This document shows positions 1 to 9,262 of a DNA stretch of 64,000 nucleotides, one piece after another. The position numbers were made by a program, and so were the translations under genes. The DNA comes from Variovorax sp. J22G73. GTDB taxonomy: Bacteria; Pseudomonadota; Gammaproteobacteria; Burkholderiales; Burkholderiaceae_C. Where the stretch lies: contig NZ_JASZYK010000001.1 in assembly GCF_030317035.1 (NCBI RefSeq), positions 248,001 to 312,000 on the forward strand. The letters run 5' to 3'. The notes beneath the pieces are model-generated. The model was not told the origin of the DNA. It worked only from the letters and a program-made list of their open reading frames with translations, and searched no databases. Numbering within the stretch: the first letter of the stretch is position 1; every line of letters starts with the position of its first letter.

Positions 1-316
1 GGGCCGCAAAGTCCCAGAACGCGCGGTAGCCGTGGCGGTACGCGCTCTGCACGTGGGCGAGTGCCGCGGCGGTGTCGCCCGCCGTGGCCTCGGCGACCGC
101 GGCCCAGAGCAGGAACTTGTGGTCCCGGCAGGCGAGGGCTGCGTCGTCGGGCGGCATGGCGCGCGCCAGCGCAAGGGCTGCGTCGAGGCGGCCGGCGGCA
201 AGGTGGTGTTCGAGCGCGTCGCTCAGCGCCTGCCAGGTGGCATCGGACCGGCGGTCCAGGGCGAGCAGTTCGGTGAGCGAATTGGGCAAGGGAGGCGTGT
301 CGGGGCTGGCTGGCAT
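1..316 (-). CDS. Hypothetical protein, C-terminus beyond window edge
   Basis: An open frame starts at an ATG at 316 (MPASPDTPPLP...) and runs off the left edge. The visible 105 residues are alanine/leucine-rich and helical, with segments such as LAAGRLDAALALARAMPP and TAAALAHVQSAYRHGYRAF that resemble TPR-like or other alpha-helical repeats. I do not recognise a family. It lies 60 bp downstream of the binding-protein gene on the same strand, so it may be the last gene of that operon. GC-rich codon use matches its neighbours. The C-terminus is missing, so no domain can be assigned. Confidence 0.55.
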   Translation of the reverse strand, partial: MPASPDTPPLPNSLTELLALDRRSDATWQALSDALEHHLAAGRLDAALALARAMPPDDAALACRDHKFLLWAAVAEATAGDTAAALAHVQSAYRHGYRAFWDFAA

Positions 317-376
317 CGGGCCGCAGTGTTGCACACGACCCGCGCCGCCCCGGGCGCCGCCGCGCGCGCTCGAACG

Positions 377-1318
377 CTACTCGGCCTTCACCGACATCGT
401 CTGGATGATCGTTTCCAGTTGCGCGCTCATCGGCAGGTTGATGCTCTCGCCGGTGGGCAGCTTGCGCAGGAACCAGCGCTTGTACTGCCGCTCGATCTCG
501 CCGTCTTCCGCCAGCACCTGGAACGCATCGACGATCAGCTTGTTGAGCTGCGGGTCGTCCTTGCGGTACATGATGCCGTAGGGGTCGTAGGAGAGAAAGT
601 CGCCGACCACCTCGTAGTTCGCCTTGGCGGCGTCCTGCGCGATCAGGCCGTAGAGCAGCACGTCGTCGGTGGCGAAGGCGTCGGCCTGGCCGCTCTTCAC
701 AAGGCCGAACGATTCCGCGTGGTCGGGCGTTACCAGCAGGTTGATGCCCAGCTTGAATTTGTCCGACAGCTCGCGCAGCGTCTTCTCGTTGGTGGTGCCG
801 GCGGTAACGGCCACCTTCTTGCCGGCCAGGTCGCGGAAGGACTTGATGGGCGAGCCCTTCTTCACCAGCACCTTGGTGCCCGAGACGAACATGGTGGGCG
901 AGAAGCTCACGCGCTTCTGCCGCTCGAGGTTGCTGGTGGTGGAGCCGCATTCGAGGTCGACCTTGCCGCTCACGACCGCGTCGATGCGCGAGTCGGAGGT
1001 AACCGGCACCCACTTGATGGCGAGGCTCTTGTTCACCGCGTCCTCGATGGAGCTCACCAGCGAGCGGCACAGCTCGATCGAATAGCCGATGGGCTCCTTG
1101 CGCGCATTGAGGTACGAGAACGGGACCGACGACTCGCGGTAGCCGATGGTGATGGCGCCCGTGGAACGCGCCTTGGCCAGCGTGCCGGTGAGTTCCTGCG
1201 CCTGCACGGGAAGCGCCAGCGCCGCCAGCCCGGTGAGCACCGCGGCCGCCAGCCACGCGGCGCCGGCGGATGCGGAAGCCAAGGCAGAGGCTGGGGCGAG
1301 CATGCCGATGCGCTTCAT
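377..1318 (-). CDS. Amino-acid ABC-type periplasmic substrate-binding protein (glutamate/aspartate-like)
   Basis: The product is 313 residues with a long N-terminal signal segment ending near ALALPVQAQ. A type-3 periplasmic binding fold (SBP_bac_3) follows: ITIGYRESSVPFSYL opens lobe 1, and DAVVSGKVDLECGSTTSNLERQ is the typical glutamate/aspartate (GltI-like) ligand region with its conserved arginine. It should bind an acidic amino acid or dicarboxylate in the periplasm. The ATG at 1318 was chosen because it gives a proper signal peptide. The gene begins 11 bp after the symporter gene ends, so the two are probably cotranscribed. No ABC permease or ATPase gene is adjacent. The exact ligand is inferred. 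Confidence 0.9.
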   Translation of the reverse strand: MKRIGMLAPASALASASAGAAWLAAAVLTGLAALALPVQAQELTGTLAKARSTGAITIGYRESSVPFSYLNARKEPIGYSIELCRSLVSSIEDAVNKSLAIKWVPVTSDSRIDAVVSGKVDLECGSTTSNLERQKRVSFSPTMFVSGTKVLVKKGSPIKSFRDLAGKKVAVTAGTTNEKTLRELSDKFKLGINLLVTPDHAESFGLVKSGQADAFATDDVLLYGLIAQDAAKANYEVVGDFLSYDPYGIMYRKDDPQLNKLIVDAFQVLAEDGEIERQYKRWFLRKLPTGESINLPMSAQLETIIQTMSVKAE

Positions 1319-1329
1319 GGCGTTTCGCC

Positions 1330-2637
1330 TCACGCGTGCGCCGGGTGGGCGAGGGTGGCGTTGGCCTCCTCGTCGATGGCCCGGGCGTTGACCTCGGCGT
1401 CGCTCTCGGAGAGCAGCTCGCCCTCCCACTTGGCAACCACAGCGGTCGCAATCGAATTGCCCACCGCGTTGGTGGCCGAGCGGCCCATGTCGAGGAAGGT
1501 GTCCACGCCCAAAATCAGCAGCAGGCCCGCCTCGGGAATGTCGAAGTGGTTCAGCGTGGCGGCAATCACCACCAGCGAGGCGCGCGGCACGCCGGCCATG
1601 CCCTTGGAGGTGAGCATCAGGATGAGCAGCATCGTGACTTGCGTGCTGATCGGCATGTGGATGTTGTAGGCCTGCGCGATGAACAGCACGGCGAAGGTGC
1701 AGTACATCATCGAGCCGTCCAGGTTGAACGAGTAGCCCATGGGCATCACGAAGCTGGAGATCTTGCGCTTCACGCCGAACCGGTCGAGCGCCTGCAGGAT
1801 CTTCGGGTACGCGGCCTCCGAACTGGCGGTGGCAAAGGACAGCAGGAAGGCTTCCTTGATGAGCACCAGCAGCTTGAATACGCGCGGCCCCAGGAACAGG
1901 AAGCCCGCCAGCACCAGCACGCTCCACAGCACGAACAGGCCGAGGTAGAAGTCGCCCATGAACACCGCGAACTTCAGAAGGATGCCCAGGCCGTTCACGG
2001 CCACGGTGGCAGCCATGGCGGCCAGCACGGCCAGCGGCGCGAGCTTCATCACGTAGCCGGTGATCTTCAGCATGGCGTGCGACAGCTCCTCGATGGCCGC
2101 CACCAGCGTCTTGGCCTTGTCGCCCAGCGAGGCCAGCGCCACGCCGAAGAACATCGAGAACACCACGATCTGCAGGATCTCGTTGTTGGCCATGGCCTCC
2201 ACGAACGACTTGGGCACCGTGTGGCTGACGAAGTCCTTCAGCGTGAACTTGGAGGTGGCGAGGTTGGCCGAGGCGCCGATGTCGGGCAGCGGCAGGCCCA
2301 GGTTCTCGCCGGGCTTGAGCAGGTTGGCCATGATGAGCCCGATGACCAGCGAGATCAGCGAGGCCGTCAGGAACCAGCCGATGGCCTTGCCGAACACGCG
2401 GCCCACCGACTTGGCGTCGCCCATGTGCGCGATGCCCACCACCAGCGTGGAGAACACCAGCGGGCCGATCAGCATCTTGATCAGGCGCAGGAACACGTCG
2501 GACACGATGGAGACGTAGTCGGCGATCTCCTTGGCGGCCTTCTTGTCCGGAAAGCTGGAGAAGATCATGTAGCCCACGATGATGCCGAGCACCATGGCGA
2601 TCAGGATCCAGGCGGCCATCGGCAGCTTTTTTTTCAT
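1330..2637 (-). CDS. Dicarboxylate/amino acid:cation symporter (DAACS family)
   Basis: The product is 435 residues beginning MKKKLPMAAWILIAM, a polytopic inner-membrane protein. Hallmarks of the DctA/GltP family are the serine-rich stretch (SFATASSEAAYPKIL) and the segment MPMGYSFNLDGSMMY, which corresponds to the NMDGT-type substrate/cation motif. Such carriers import C4-dicarboxylates or glutamate/aspartate with protons or sodium. An AAGGGGAT Shine-Dalgarno sequence lies just upstream of the ATG at 2637. The protein has normal full length. The periplasmic binding protein gene follows 11 bp later. Substrate cannot be settled between C4-dicarboxylates and acidic amino acids. Confidence 0.92.
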   Translation of the reverse strand: MKKKLPMAAWILIAMVLGIIVGYMIFSSFPDKKAAKEIADYVSIVSDVFLRLIKMLIGPLVFSTLVVGIAHMGDAKSVGRVFGKAIGWFLTASLISLVIGLIMANLLKPGENLGLPLPDIGASANLATSKFTLKDFVSHTVPKSFVEAMANNEILQIVVFSMFFGVALASLGDKAKTLVAAIEELSHAMLKITGYVMKLAPLAVLAAMAATVAVNGLGILLKFAVFMGDFYLGLFVLWSVLVLAGFLFLGPRVFKLLVLIKEAFLLSFATASSEAAYPKILQALDRFGVKRKISSFVMPMGYSFNLDGSMMYCTFAVLFIAQAYNIHMPISTQVTMLLILMLTSKGMAGVPRASLVVIAATLNHFDIPEAGLLLILGVDTFLDMGRSATNAVGNSIATAVVAKWEGELLSESDAEVNARAIDEEANATLAHPAHA

Positions 2638-2768
2638 GCGTATCCCCTTGTGTCGTGTGAGAGTGATTTTTGGAGTGCACGGGACCGAAGCGGTCACAGG
2701 GTATCCAAGAAGGCCCCGGGCACGCAATGGCCCCGATGCCAATTCCGTGCCACGCCGCGGGCGCTGCC

Positions 2769-2774
2769 TACAAT
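2769..2774 (+). promoter_or_regulatory. -10-like TACAAT box 7 nt before a start codon
   Basis: TACAAT lies 7 nt before the mutarotase ATG at 2782. A transcript starting the usual distance from a -10 box would begin at or next to the ATG, so this mRNA may be leaderless. No convincing -35 box or Shine-Dalgarno sequence is visible. Inference only. Confidence 0.35.
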
Positions 2775-2781
2775 TCTCGCC

Positions 2782-3615
2782 ATGGAAATCACCCCGATCG
2801 AGTTTCGCGGCCAGCCCGCGCTGCGCGCCACAGGCGCCGATGGCAGCACCCTGACGGTGGCCTTGCACGGTGCGCAAGTGCTCTCCTGGACAGCGGCCGA
2901 CGGGCTGGAAAGGCTTTACCTGAGCCCTTCGGCGGTGTTCGACGGCCACACGGCCATCCGCGGCGGCGTGCCCGTTTGCTGCCCCCAATTCAACCAGCGA
3001 GGCATGTTGCCCAAGCATGGCTTCATGCGCAATTTGCCTTGGGTGCACACGCCCTCGGACACGCCCGAAACGCTTCGGCTCACGCTGCGCGACGGCGACG
3101 CCACCCGCAAGCTGTGGCCGCACGCTTTTGAGGCGCGGCTCGAGGCCACGCTGTCACGTGGCCAGTTGCGCATCGCGCTCACGCTGCGCAACCTCGACAG
3201 CGCCCCCTGGACCTTTGCCGCCGCGCTGCACACCTACCTGCGCGTGGACAACATCTCCAATGTGCGGCTCGAAGGCCTCCAGGGTGCCAACCGCTGGGAT
3301 TCGCTGCGCGACGACCGCCATGTGGAAACCGCGGCGGCGTTGCATTTCGATGCGGAGTTCGACAGCGTGTACACCGCCCCCGCCGAGCCGCTGCGGCTGG
3401 TGCAGCCGGGCGGCAAGCTCGAAATCTCGCAGAGCGCCAGCTGCAGCGAAACCGTGGTGTGGAACCCGGGCGCGGTGCTCGGTGCGAAACTCGCCGACAT
3501 GCCGGCCGACGGTTTTCGCCACATGCTGTGCGTGGAGGCGGCCCGCATCGACGAGCCCGTGCTGCTGGCGCCCGGCGCCGAGTGGCAGGGCTGGCAGCAG
3601 CTGCGCGTGCTCTGA
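2782..3615 (+). CDS. D-hexose-6-phosphate mutarotase (aldose 1-epimerase family)
   Basis: The product is 277 residues starting MEITPIEFRGQPALR. It has features of the YeaD/YMR099c subgroup of the galactose-mutarotase fold: an early GGVPVCCPQFNQRG segment, LPKHGFMRNLPW with the catalytic-region histidine, AALHTYLRVDNI, and a late ETVVWNPG. Members interconvert alpha and beta anomers of glucose-6-phosphate and related sugar phosphates in the cytoplasm. The gene is monocistronic-looking and divergent from the symporter, and ends 57 bp before hisF. No Shine-Dalgarno sequence is evident; the close TACAAT suggests a leaderless message. Confidence 0.87.
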   Translation: MEITPIEFRGQPALRATGADGSTLTVALHGAQVLSWTAADGLERLYLSPSAVFDGHTAIRGGVPVCCPQFNQRGMLPKHGFMRNLPWVHTPSDTPETLRLTLRDGDATRKLWPHAFEARLEATLSRGQLRIALTLRNLDSAPWTFAAALHTYLRVDNISNVRLEGLQGANRWDSLRDDRHVETAAALHFDAEFDSVYTAPAEPLRLVQPGGKLEISQSASCSETVVWNPGAVLGAKLADMPADGFRHMLCVEAARIDEPVLLAPGAEWQGWQQLRVL

Positions 3616-3672
3616 CATTCCTTCCCCCGATTTGCTCCAGATCCCTTCCTGATTCCTTCCCTGGTTCTCCCC

Positions 3673-4458
3673 ATGCTTGCCAAACGCATCATTCCCTGCC
3701 TCGACGTCACCGGCGGCCGCGTCGTCAAGGGCGTCAACTTTCTCGAACTGCGCGACGCGGGCGATCCGGTCGAGATTGCCGCGCGCTACAACGCGCAGGG
3801 CGCCGACGAGCTGACCTTTCTCGACATCACCGCCACCAGCGACGGGCGCGACCTGATCCTGCCGATCATCGAGGCCGTGGCGTCGCAGGTCTTCATTCCG
3901 TTGACCGTGGGCGGCGGCGTGCGCACCGTGGCCGACGTGCGCCGGCTGCTCAACGCGGGCGCCGACAAGACCAGCTTCAACTCCGCCGCCATCGCCGACC
4001 CGCAGGTGATCAGCGACGCCTCGCAGAAGTACGGCTCGCAGTGCATCGTGGTCGCCATCGATGCCAAGCGCCGCAGCCCCGAAGAAGCCGCCACGCGCGG
4101 CGCCGGCTGGGACGTGTACAGCCACGGCGGGCGCAAGAACACCGGCCTGGACGTGGTCGAGTGGGCGACCGAGATGGCGCGCCGCGGCGCCGGCGAAATC
4201 CTGCTGACCAGCATGGACCGCGACGGCACCAAGAGCGGCTTCGACCTGGAGCTGACCCGCGCGGTGAGCAACGCCGTCAACGTGCCGGTCATCGCATCGG
4301 GCGGCGTCGGCAGCCTGGACGACCTGGCCGACGGCATCCAGACCGGCGGCGCCGACGCGGTGCTGGCGGCCAGCATCTTCCACTACGGCGAGCACACGGT
4401 CGGCGAGGCCAAGGCCCGCATGGCCGCGCGGGGCATTCCTGTGCGCATCGACCGCTGA
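3673..4458 (+). CDS. hisF: Imidazole glycerol phosphate synthase subunit HisF
   Basis: The product is 261 residues starting [20 protein letters not shown], the canonical HisF N-terminus with the first catalytic Asp in CLDV. Later motifs are [21 protein letters not shown] and [15 protein letters not shown] (second catalytic Asp). It is a (beta/alpha)8 barrel that, with HisH, converts PRFAR plus ammonia to imidazole glycerol phosphate and AICAR in histidine biosynthesis. hisI and hisE follow, as expected for the distal end of a betaproteobacterial his operon; hisH and hisA are not in the window. Length is typical. Confidence 0.97.
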   Translation: MLAKRIIPCLDVTGGRVVKGVNFLELRDAGDPVEIAARYNAQGADELTFLDITATSDGRDLILPIIEAVASQVFIPLTVGGGVRTVADVRRLLNAGADKTSFNSAAIADPQVISDASQKYGSQCIVVAIDAKRRSPEEAATRGAGWDVYSHGGRKNTGLDVVEWATEMARRGAGEILLTSMDRDGTKSGFDLELTRAVSNAVNVPVIASGGVGSLDDLADGIQTGGADAVLAASIFHYGEHTVGEAKARMAARGIPVRIDR

Positions 4459-4477
4459 GAGTGGCCTCCTGATCTCC

Positions 4478-4516
4478 CCCTTGGACGGCGCTCGAACGCC
4501 TCTCAAGGGTCTTTTT
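4478..4516 (+). terminator. Possible intrinsic terminator/attenuator between hisF and hisI
   Basis: CCCTTG (4478-4483) pairs with CAAGGG (4504-4509). An inner GGCG/CGCC stem lies between them, and TCTTTTT follows. It sits in the hisF-hisI gap, so it may reduce read-through rather than end the operon. Confidence 0.45.
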
Positions 4517-4524
4517 CTATCCCC

Positions 4525-4530
4525 GACAAT
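4525..4530 (+). promoter_or_regulatory. -10-like GACAAT box 6 nt before hisI
   Basis: GACAAT ends 6 nt before the hisI ATG (4537), the same layout as upstream of the mutarotase and Nif3-like genes. It could start a leaderless hisI-hisE transcript after the terminator-like hairpin. No clear -35 box. Confidence 0.3.
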
Positions 4531-4536
4531 AGCGCG

Positions 4537-4926
4537 ATGAATTGGCTCGATGAAGTGAAGTGGGACGCGAACGGCCTGGTGCCGGTCATCGCGCAAGAGC
4601 AGGGCAGCAACGACGTGCTCATGTTTGCCTGGATGAACCGCGAGGCGCTCGAAAAGACCGCCGAGCTCGGCCGGGCGGTGTATTTCAGCCGCTCGCGCAA
4701 CAAGCTGTGGTTCAAGGGCGAGGAGTCGGGCCACGTGCAGACCGTGCACGAGATCCGCCTCGACTGCGACAACGACGTGGTGCTGCTCAAGGTCACGCAG
4801 CTGGGTCACGAGCCCGGCATTGCCTGCCACACCGGGCGCCACAGCTGCTTCTTCAGCAAGTACGAAAAGGGCCAGTGGACGGTGGTCGAACCCGTCCTGA
4901 AAGACCCGGAGTCGATCTACAAATGA
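4537..4926 (+). CDS. hisI: Phosphoribosyl-AMP cyclohydrolase
   Basis: The product is 129 residues starting [20 protein letters not shown]. Family hallmarks are [30 protein letters not shown], the metal-binding LDCDND, and [13 protein letters not shown] with the zinc cysteines. It opens the adenine ring of phosphoribosyl-AMP, the third step of histidine biosynthesis, in the cytoplasm. The stop codon overlaps the hisE start (ATGA). HisI and HisE are separate proteins here, unlike the fused HisIE of enterobacteria. Confidence 0.97.
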   Translation: MNWLDEVKWDANGLVPVIAQEQGSNDVLMFAWMNREALEKTAELGRAVYFSRSRNKLWFKGEESGHVQTVHEIRLDCDNDVVLLKVTQLGHEPGIACHTGRHSCFFSKYEKGQWTVVEPVLKDPESIYK

Positions 4927-5327
4927 CCGCCCCAGTGAACCCCGGCAACACCACCGACGCCCTGGCCCGCCTGGCCGCGGTGATCGAAAGCCGCCTGCCC
5001 GCGCGCGGCGGCGACCCCGACAAGAGCTACGTGGCGCGCCTGCTGCACAAGGGCCCCGACGCCTTCCTCAAGAAGATCGGCGAGGAAGCCACCGAGGTCG
5101 TCATGGCCGCCAAGGACGCCGACCACGGCGGCGACCGCTCGAAAATAGTGAACGAAGTGGCCGACCTGTGGTTCCACACCATGGTGGCGCTGGCGCACTA
5201 CGGTTTTTCGCCCGCCGACGTCACCGCGGAGCTCGAGCGCCGCGAGGGCACCAGCGGCATCGAGGAAAAGGCGCTGCGCAAGGTGCAGGCGCGCGAAGCG
5301 GGCGAGGCTGGATCTTCCAACGATTGA
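4923..5327 (+). CDS. hisE: Phosphoribosyl-ATP pyrophosphatase
   Basis: The product is 134 residues from the ATG at 4923, overlapping hisI by 4 bp. The MazG-like all-alpha pyrophosphohydrolase motif is visible: [37 protein letters not shown] (conserved KxxEE) and [14 protein letters not shown]. It hydrolyses phosphoribosyl-ATP to phosphoribosyl-AMP and pyrophosphate, the second step of histidine biosynthesis. The overlap indicates translational coupling to hisI. Confidence 0.95.
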   Translation: MTAPVNPGNTTDALARLAAVIESRLPARGGDPDKSYVARLLHKGPDAFLKKIGEEATEVVMAAKDADHGGDRSKIVNEVADLWFHTMVALAHYGFSPADVTAELERREGTSGIEEKALRKVQAREAGEAGSSND

Positions 5328-5340
5328 AAGGACACCGACC

Positions 5341-5730
5341 ATGGCCAACGACATCGTGAACGTGGAACCCGACGACTCCCTGAAGACCTGGGGCTGGGTC
5401 AGCTACGTGCTGCACCTGATCGTGGCCATCGGCGCGGTCGTGCCGGGGGCGCAGGCCTCGGTGCTGCTCCTGCTGATCGCGCTGGTGATCGACTTCGTCA
5501 AGCGCGACGACGCGGCCGGTACGTGGCAGGCCTCGCACTTCAGCTGGCGCATCCGCTCGGTGCTCTGGGCCGGGCTGCTGTACATCGTTACGTCGTGGCT
5601 CTGGCTGCTCTTCTTCATTCCGGGCTGGATCGCCTGGAGCCTGATTTCGCTGTGGTTCCTGTACCGGATCGTGAAAGGCATGATCCGCATGAACGACGGC
5701 CGCCCCATGGAACCCAAAGATGTCATCTGA
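5341..5730 (+). CDS. DUF4870-like small membrane protein
   Basis: The product is 129 residues (MANDIVNVEPDDSLKTWGWV...) with three hydrophobic segments: about 18-48, 75-100 and a nearby third around the LFFIPGWIAWSLIS stretch. The spacing, with a charged WQASHFSWRIRS motif between helices, fits the DUF4870 family of unknown function. It lies 13 bp after hisE and overlaps the HIT gene by 11 bp, so it is probably part of the same transcript. The same hisIE-membrane protein-HIT-tat order is common in Burkholderiales. No function can be inferred. Confidence 0.8.
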   Translation: MANDIVNVEPDDSLKTWGWVSYVLHLIVAIGAVVPGAQASVLLLLIALVIDFVKRDDAAGTWQASHFSWRIRSVLWAGLLYIVTSWLWLLFFIPGWIAWSLISLWFLYRIVKGMIRMNDGRPMEPKDVI

Positions 5731-6079
5731 CCCGAACTGCGTCTTCTGCAAGATCGTCGAAGGCAAGATCCCCTCGCGCAAGGTCTACGAAGACGAAGAC
5801 CTGTTTGCATTTCACGACATCGCGCCCTGGGCGCCGGTGCATTTCATGGTGGTGCCAAAGAAGCACATCCCGTCCATGGCGCAGCTCACGCCCGACGACG
5901 CCGCGCTCATGGGCAAGATCATGACGCTGGCGCCCAAGCTGGCGCTGGAGCAGGGCTGCAGGCCCTACCCGGAGGGCGGCTTCCGGGTCGTCGTCAACAC
6001 CGGCAACGAGGGCGGGCAGGAGGTTCACCATCTCCATGTCCATGTCATGGGCGGTCCCCGGCCATGGCTTCGCGGCTGA
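5720..6079 (+). CDS. HIT-family nucleotide phosphohydrolase (HINT-like)
   Basis: The product is 119 residues starting MSSDPNCVFCKIVEGKIPSRK. The early CVFCKI metal-site motif and the terminal histidine triad (HHLHVHVMGG) are diagnostic of the HINT branch. HINT proteins hydrolyse AMP-lysine, phosphoramidates and aminoacyl-AMP adducts in the cytoplasm. The start overlaps the upstream membrane-protein gene by 11 bp. Normal length. Physiological role in this organism is unknown. Confidence 0.93.
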   Translation: MSSDPNCVFCKIVEGKIPSRKVYEDEDLFAFHDIAPWAPVHFMVVPKKHIPSMAQLTPDDAALMGKIMTLAPKLALEQGCRPYPEGGFRVVVNTGNEGGQEVHHLHVHVMGGPRPWLRG

Positions 6080-6144
6080 GCAGGGTTAAGCCAAACTGTC
6101 ACATTCGTCCCGACTAAAATCGGACACATTCTTAGGAGTTCTCC

Positions 6145-6387
6145 ATGGGTTCTTTTTCCATCTGGCACTGGCTGATCGTGCTGCTCGTCGTGGTCATGAT
6201 CTTCGGCACCAAGAAGCTGCGGAACATGGGTTCTGATCTCGGTGGCGCCGTCAAGGGCTTCAAGGACGGCATGAAGGACGGCAGCGCCGACGCGCCCGCC
6301 GGCACCTCGGCCCCCGCCCAGCAAGTGACCGGCCAGCCGGTCAACGACAAGTCGACCATCGACGTCGAAGCACGTCAGAAGTCCTGA
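6145..6387 (+). CDS. tatA: Sec-independent protein translocase TatA
   Basis: The product is 80 residues starting [20 protein letters not shown]. It has one N-terminal membrane helix, the [20 protein letters not shown] amphipathic helix and a flexible polar tail, all typical of TatA. It forms the protein-conducting pore of the twin-arginine system for folded proteins. A TTAGGAG ribosome site precedes the ATG. tatB and tatC follow directly. A TAAAAT stretch at 6115-6120 could be a -10 box, but no -35 partner is evident. Confidence 0.95.
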   Translation: MGSFSIWHWLIVLLVVVMIFGTKKLRNMGSDLGGAVKGFKDGMKDGSADAPAGTSAPAQQVTGQPVNDKSTIDVEARQKS

Positions 6388-6400
6388 GCGCGGACCGCAC

Positions 6401-6874
6401 GTGCTCGACCTCGGCATTGAGAAGCTGGCGCTGATCGGCGTCGTGGCGCTGATCGTCATCGGCCCTGAAAAGCTGCCCCGCGTGGCCCGCACCGTGGGCA
6501 CCTTGCTCGGCAAGGCGCAGCGCTACGTGAACGACGTCAAGGCCGAAGTCAACCGCTCCATGGAGCTCGACGAGCTCCGCAAGATGAAGACCACGGTGGA
6601 AGATGCGGCGCGCGACGTCGAGCACAGCATCCACACCGGCGCGAGCGACTTCGAGAAGCAGTTCAGCGGCACCTCCGGCGAAACGCTGTCGGCCCTGGCC
6701 GAACCCGAAGCGCCGCCGCCGCCCGAATACAGGCATCCGCGCAAGAACTGGCGCCTGAAGCAGGGCGCCACGCCGCAGTGGTACAAGGCGCGCAACGGCG
6801 TGCGCACCAAGGCGCTGTCGGGTGCGGCGCGGGTGGCCCGCTTCCGCCCCCACACGATCAACAAGATCACCTAG
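6401..6874 (+). CDS. tatB: Sec-independent protein translocase TatB
   Basis: The product is 157 residues from a GTG start at 6401 ([20 protein letters not shown]). The early glutamate, the [13 protein letters not shown] hinge and the following amphipathic helix are the TatB signature. TatB forms the substrate receptor with TatC in the inner membrane. The C-terminal tail is proline- and charge-rich ([14 protein letters not shown]). The gene lies 13 bp after tatA and 66 bp before tatC. The GTG start is the only one that leaves the membrane helix at the N-terminus. Confidence 0.94.
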   Translation: MLDLGIEKLALIGVVALIVIGPEKLPRVARTVGTLLGKAQRYVNDVKAEVNRSMELDELRKMKTTVEDAARDVEHSIHTGASDFEKQFSGTSGETLSALAEPEAPPPPEYRHPRKNWRLKQGATPQWYKARNGVRTKALSGAARVARFRPHTINKIT

Positions 6875-6940
6875 CGCACTCCCACCACCGCGTTCCCCGA
6901 GCGCCGCACGCCGGCCGACGTCACGCTATCTTCTTTTCCA

Positions 6941-7759
6941 ATGGCCGATTCCGACAACAAGAACAACGACAAAGAAGACGAGCTTGCGGGCACCGAACAG
7001 CCGTTCGTGGCTCACCTGGTCGAGCTGCGCGACCGCCTGCTGTATTGCGTGTATGGCCTGGTGCTCGCGGGCATCCTGCTGGCCATCTGGCCCGGCCCCG
7101 GCGGGCTGATCGACATCATCGCGATGCCGATCAAGGCCCACATGCCGCACGACGCCAAGCTCATTGCCATCGGCGTGTTCTCGCCGTTCTTCGTGCCGCT
7201 GAAGGTGCTGATGATGGCGGCCGTGCTGCTGGCGCTGCCCTGGCTCATGTACCAGGCGTGGATGTTCGTGGCGCCCGGCCTGTACAGCCATGAAAAGAAG
7301 TTCGCGCTGCCGCTGATCTTCTTCGGCAGCCTGCTGGCCTATGCCGGCATTGCCTTCGTGCAGCTGTTCGTGCTGGACAAGATGTTCAGCTTCATCCAGC
7401 GCTTCGCGCCCGCGGCGGTGCAGGCGACACCCGACATCTCGTCGTACGTCGAGGCCATCCTGTCGCTGTACATCGCCTTCGGCGTGGCGTTCCAGGTGCC
7501 CATCGTGGTGATGCTGCTGGTGCGCTTCGAGATGGTCACCATCGAGAAGCTGAAGTCCTTTCGCGGCTACTTCATCGTGGTCGCGTTCGTGGTGGCCGCC
7601 GTGCTCACGCCGCCCGACGTGGTGTCGCAGCTGGCGCTGGCGGTGCCCATGTGCCTGCTGTACGAGGTGGGCATCATCGGTGCCAAGTACTTCGCCAGCT
7701 CCGGCCGCAAGCCTGAAGAAGACGAGAAAGAGGAAAGCGCGGATTCCGCGCAGTCCTGA
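6941..7759 (+). CDS. tatC: Sec-independent protein translocase TatC
   Basis: The product is 272 residues with six expected membrane spans. TatC hallmarks are EQPFVAHLVELRDRLLYCVY near the N-terminus (the conserved H-LxELRxR), FSPFFVPLKV, and the periplasmic/loop segment VVAAVLTPPDVVSQLALAVP. TatC binds the twin-arginine signal peptide. It is the last gene of the tat operon and converges on the protease gene, with only 30 bp between the stops. The N-terminal acidic lead (MADSDNKNNDKEDELAG) is usual for betaproteobacteria. Confidence 0.96.
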   Translation: MADSDNKNNDKEDELAGTEQPFVAHLVELRDRLLYCVYGLVLAGILLAIWPGPGGLIDIIAMPIKAHMPHDAKLIAIGVFSPFFVPLKVLMMAAVLLALPWLMYQAWMFVAPGLYSHEKKFALPLIFFGSLLAYAGIAFVQLFVLDKMFSFIQRFAPAAVQATPDISSYVEAILSLYIAFGVAFQVPIVVMLLVRFEMVTIEKLKSFRGYFIVVAFVVAAVLTPPDVVSQLALAVPMCLLYEVGIIGAKYFASSGRKPEEDEKEESADSAQS

Positions 7760-7789
7760 TTTCCTGAGCCTTCCGACCTGACCGGCCCC

Positions 7790-8959
<1,170 letters not shown>

Positions 8960-9262
8960 GAAAGATTGGTGAAAAAGACGGTGGAAGGCTGCACGACGGC
9001 GCAGCAATGTTGTCAATTGTCTATCAACCCCGCGCGCCAGAAACCGCGCCGCACGGTCGAGATTGGCCTCGCCCGGCTGCGTAAACAAGGGTTAACCCGT
9101 AGCATCCCGGGGCGGTCCCATCCGGCCCGCCCTTCCAGGCCTCCCGTGCCGCCCACCCGGCGTGCCCGGCCAGGCATTTCGCCCACGCGCCGTTCTTCCG
9201 CTTCCTCCGTTTTTCACCCCGGTCCTGCGGGCTGGCGCGCGGCCACGACCTTCCTGCCAGCC
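8960..9262. other. Divergent intergenic region, protease / MHS transporter
   Basis: About 300 bp separate two divergently transcribed genes and must hold both promoters. I see no convincing -35/-10 pair, long inverted repeat or small gene here. The sequence is GC-rich throughout. Confidence 0.5.
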
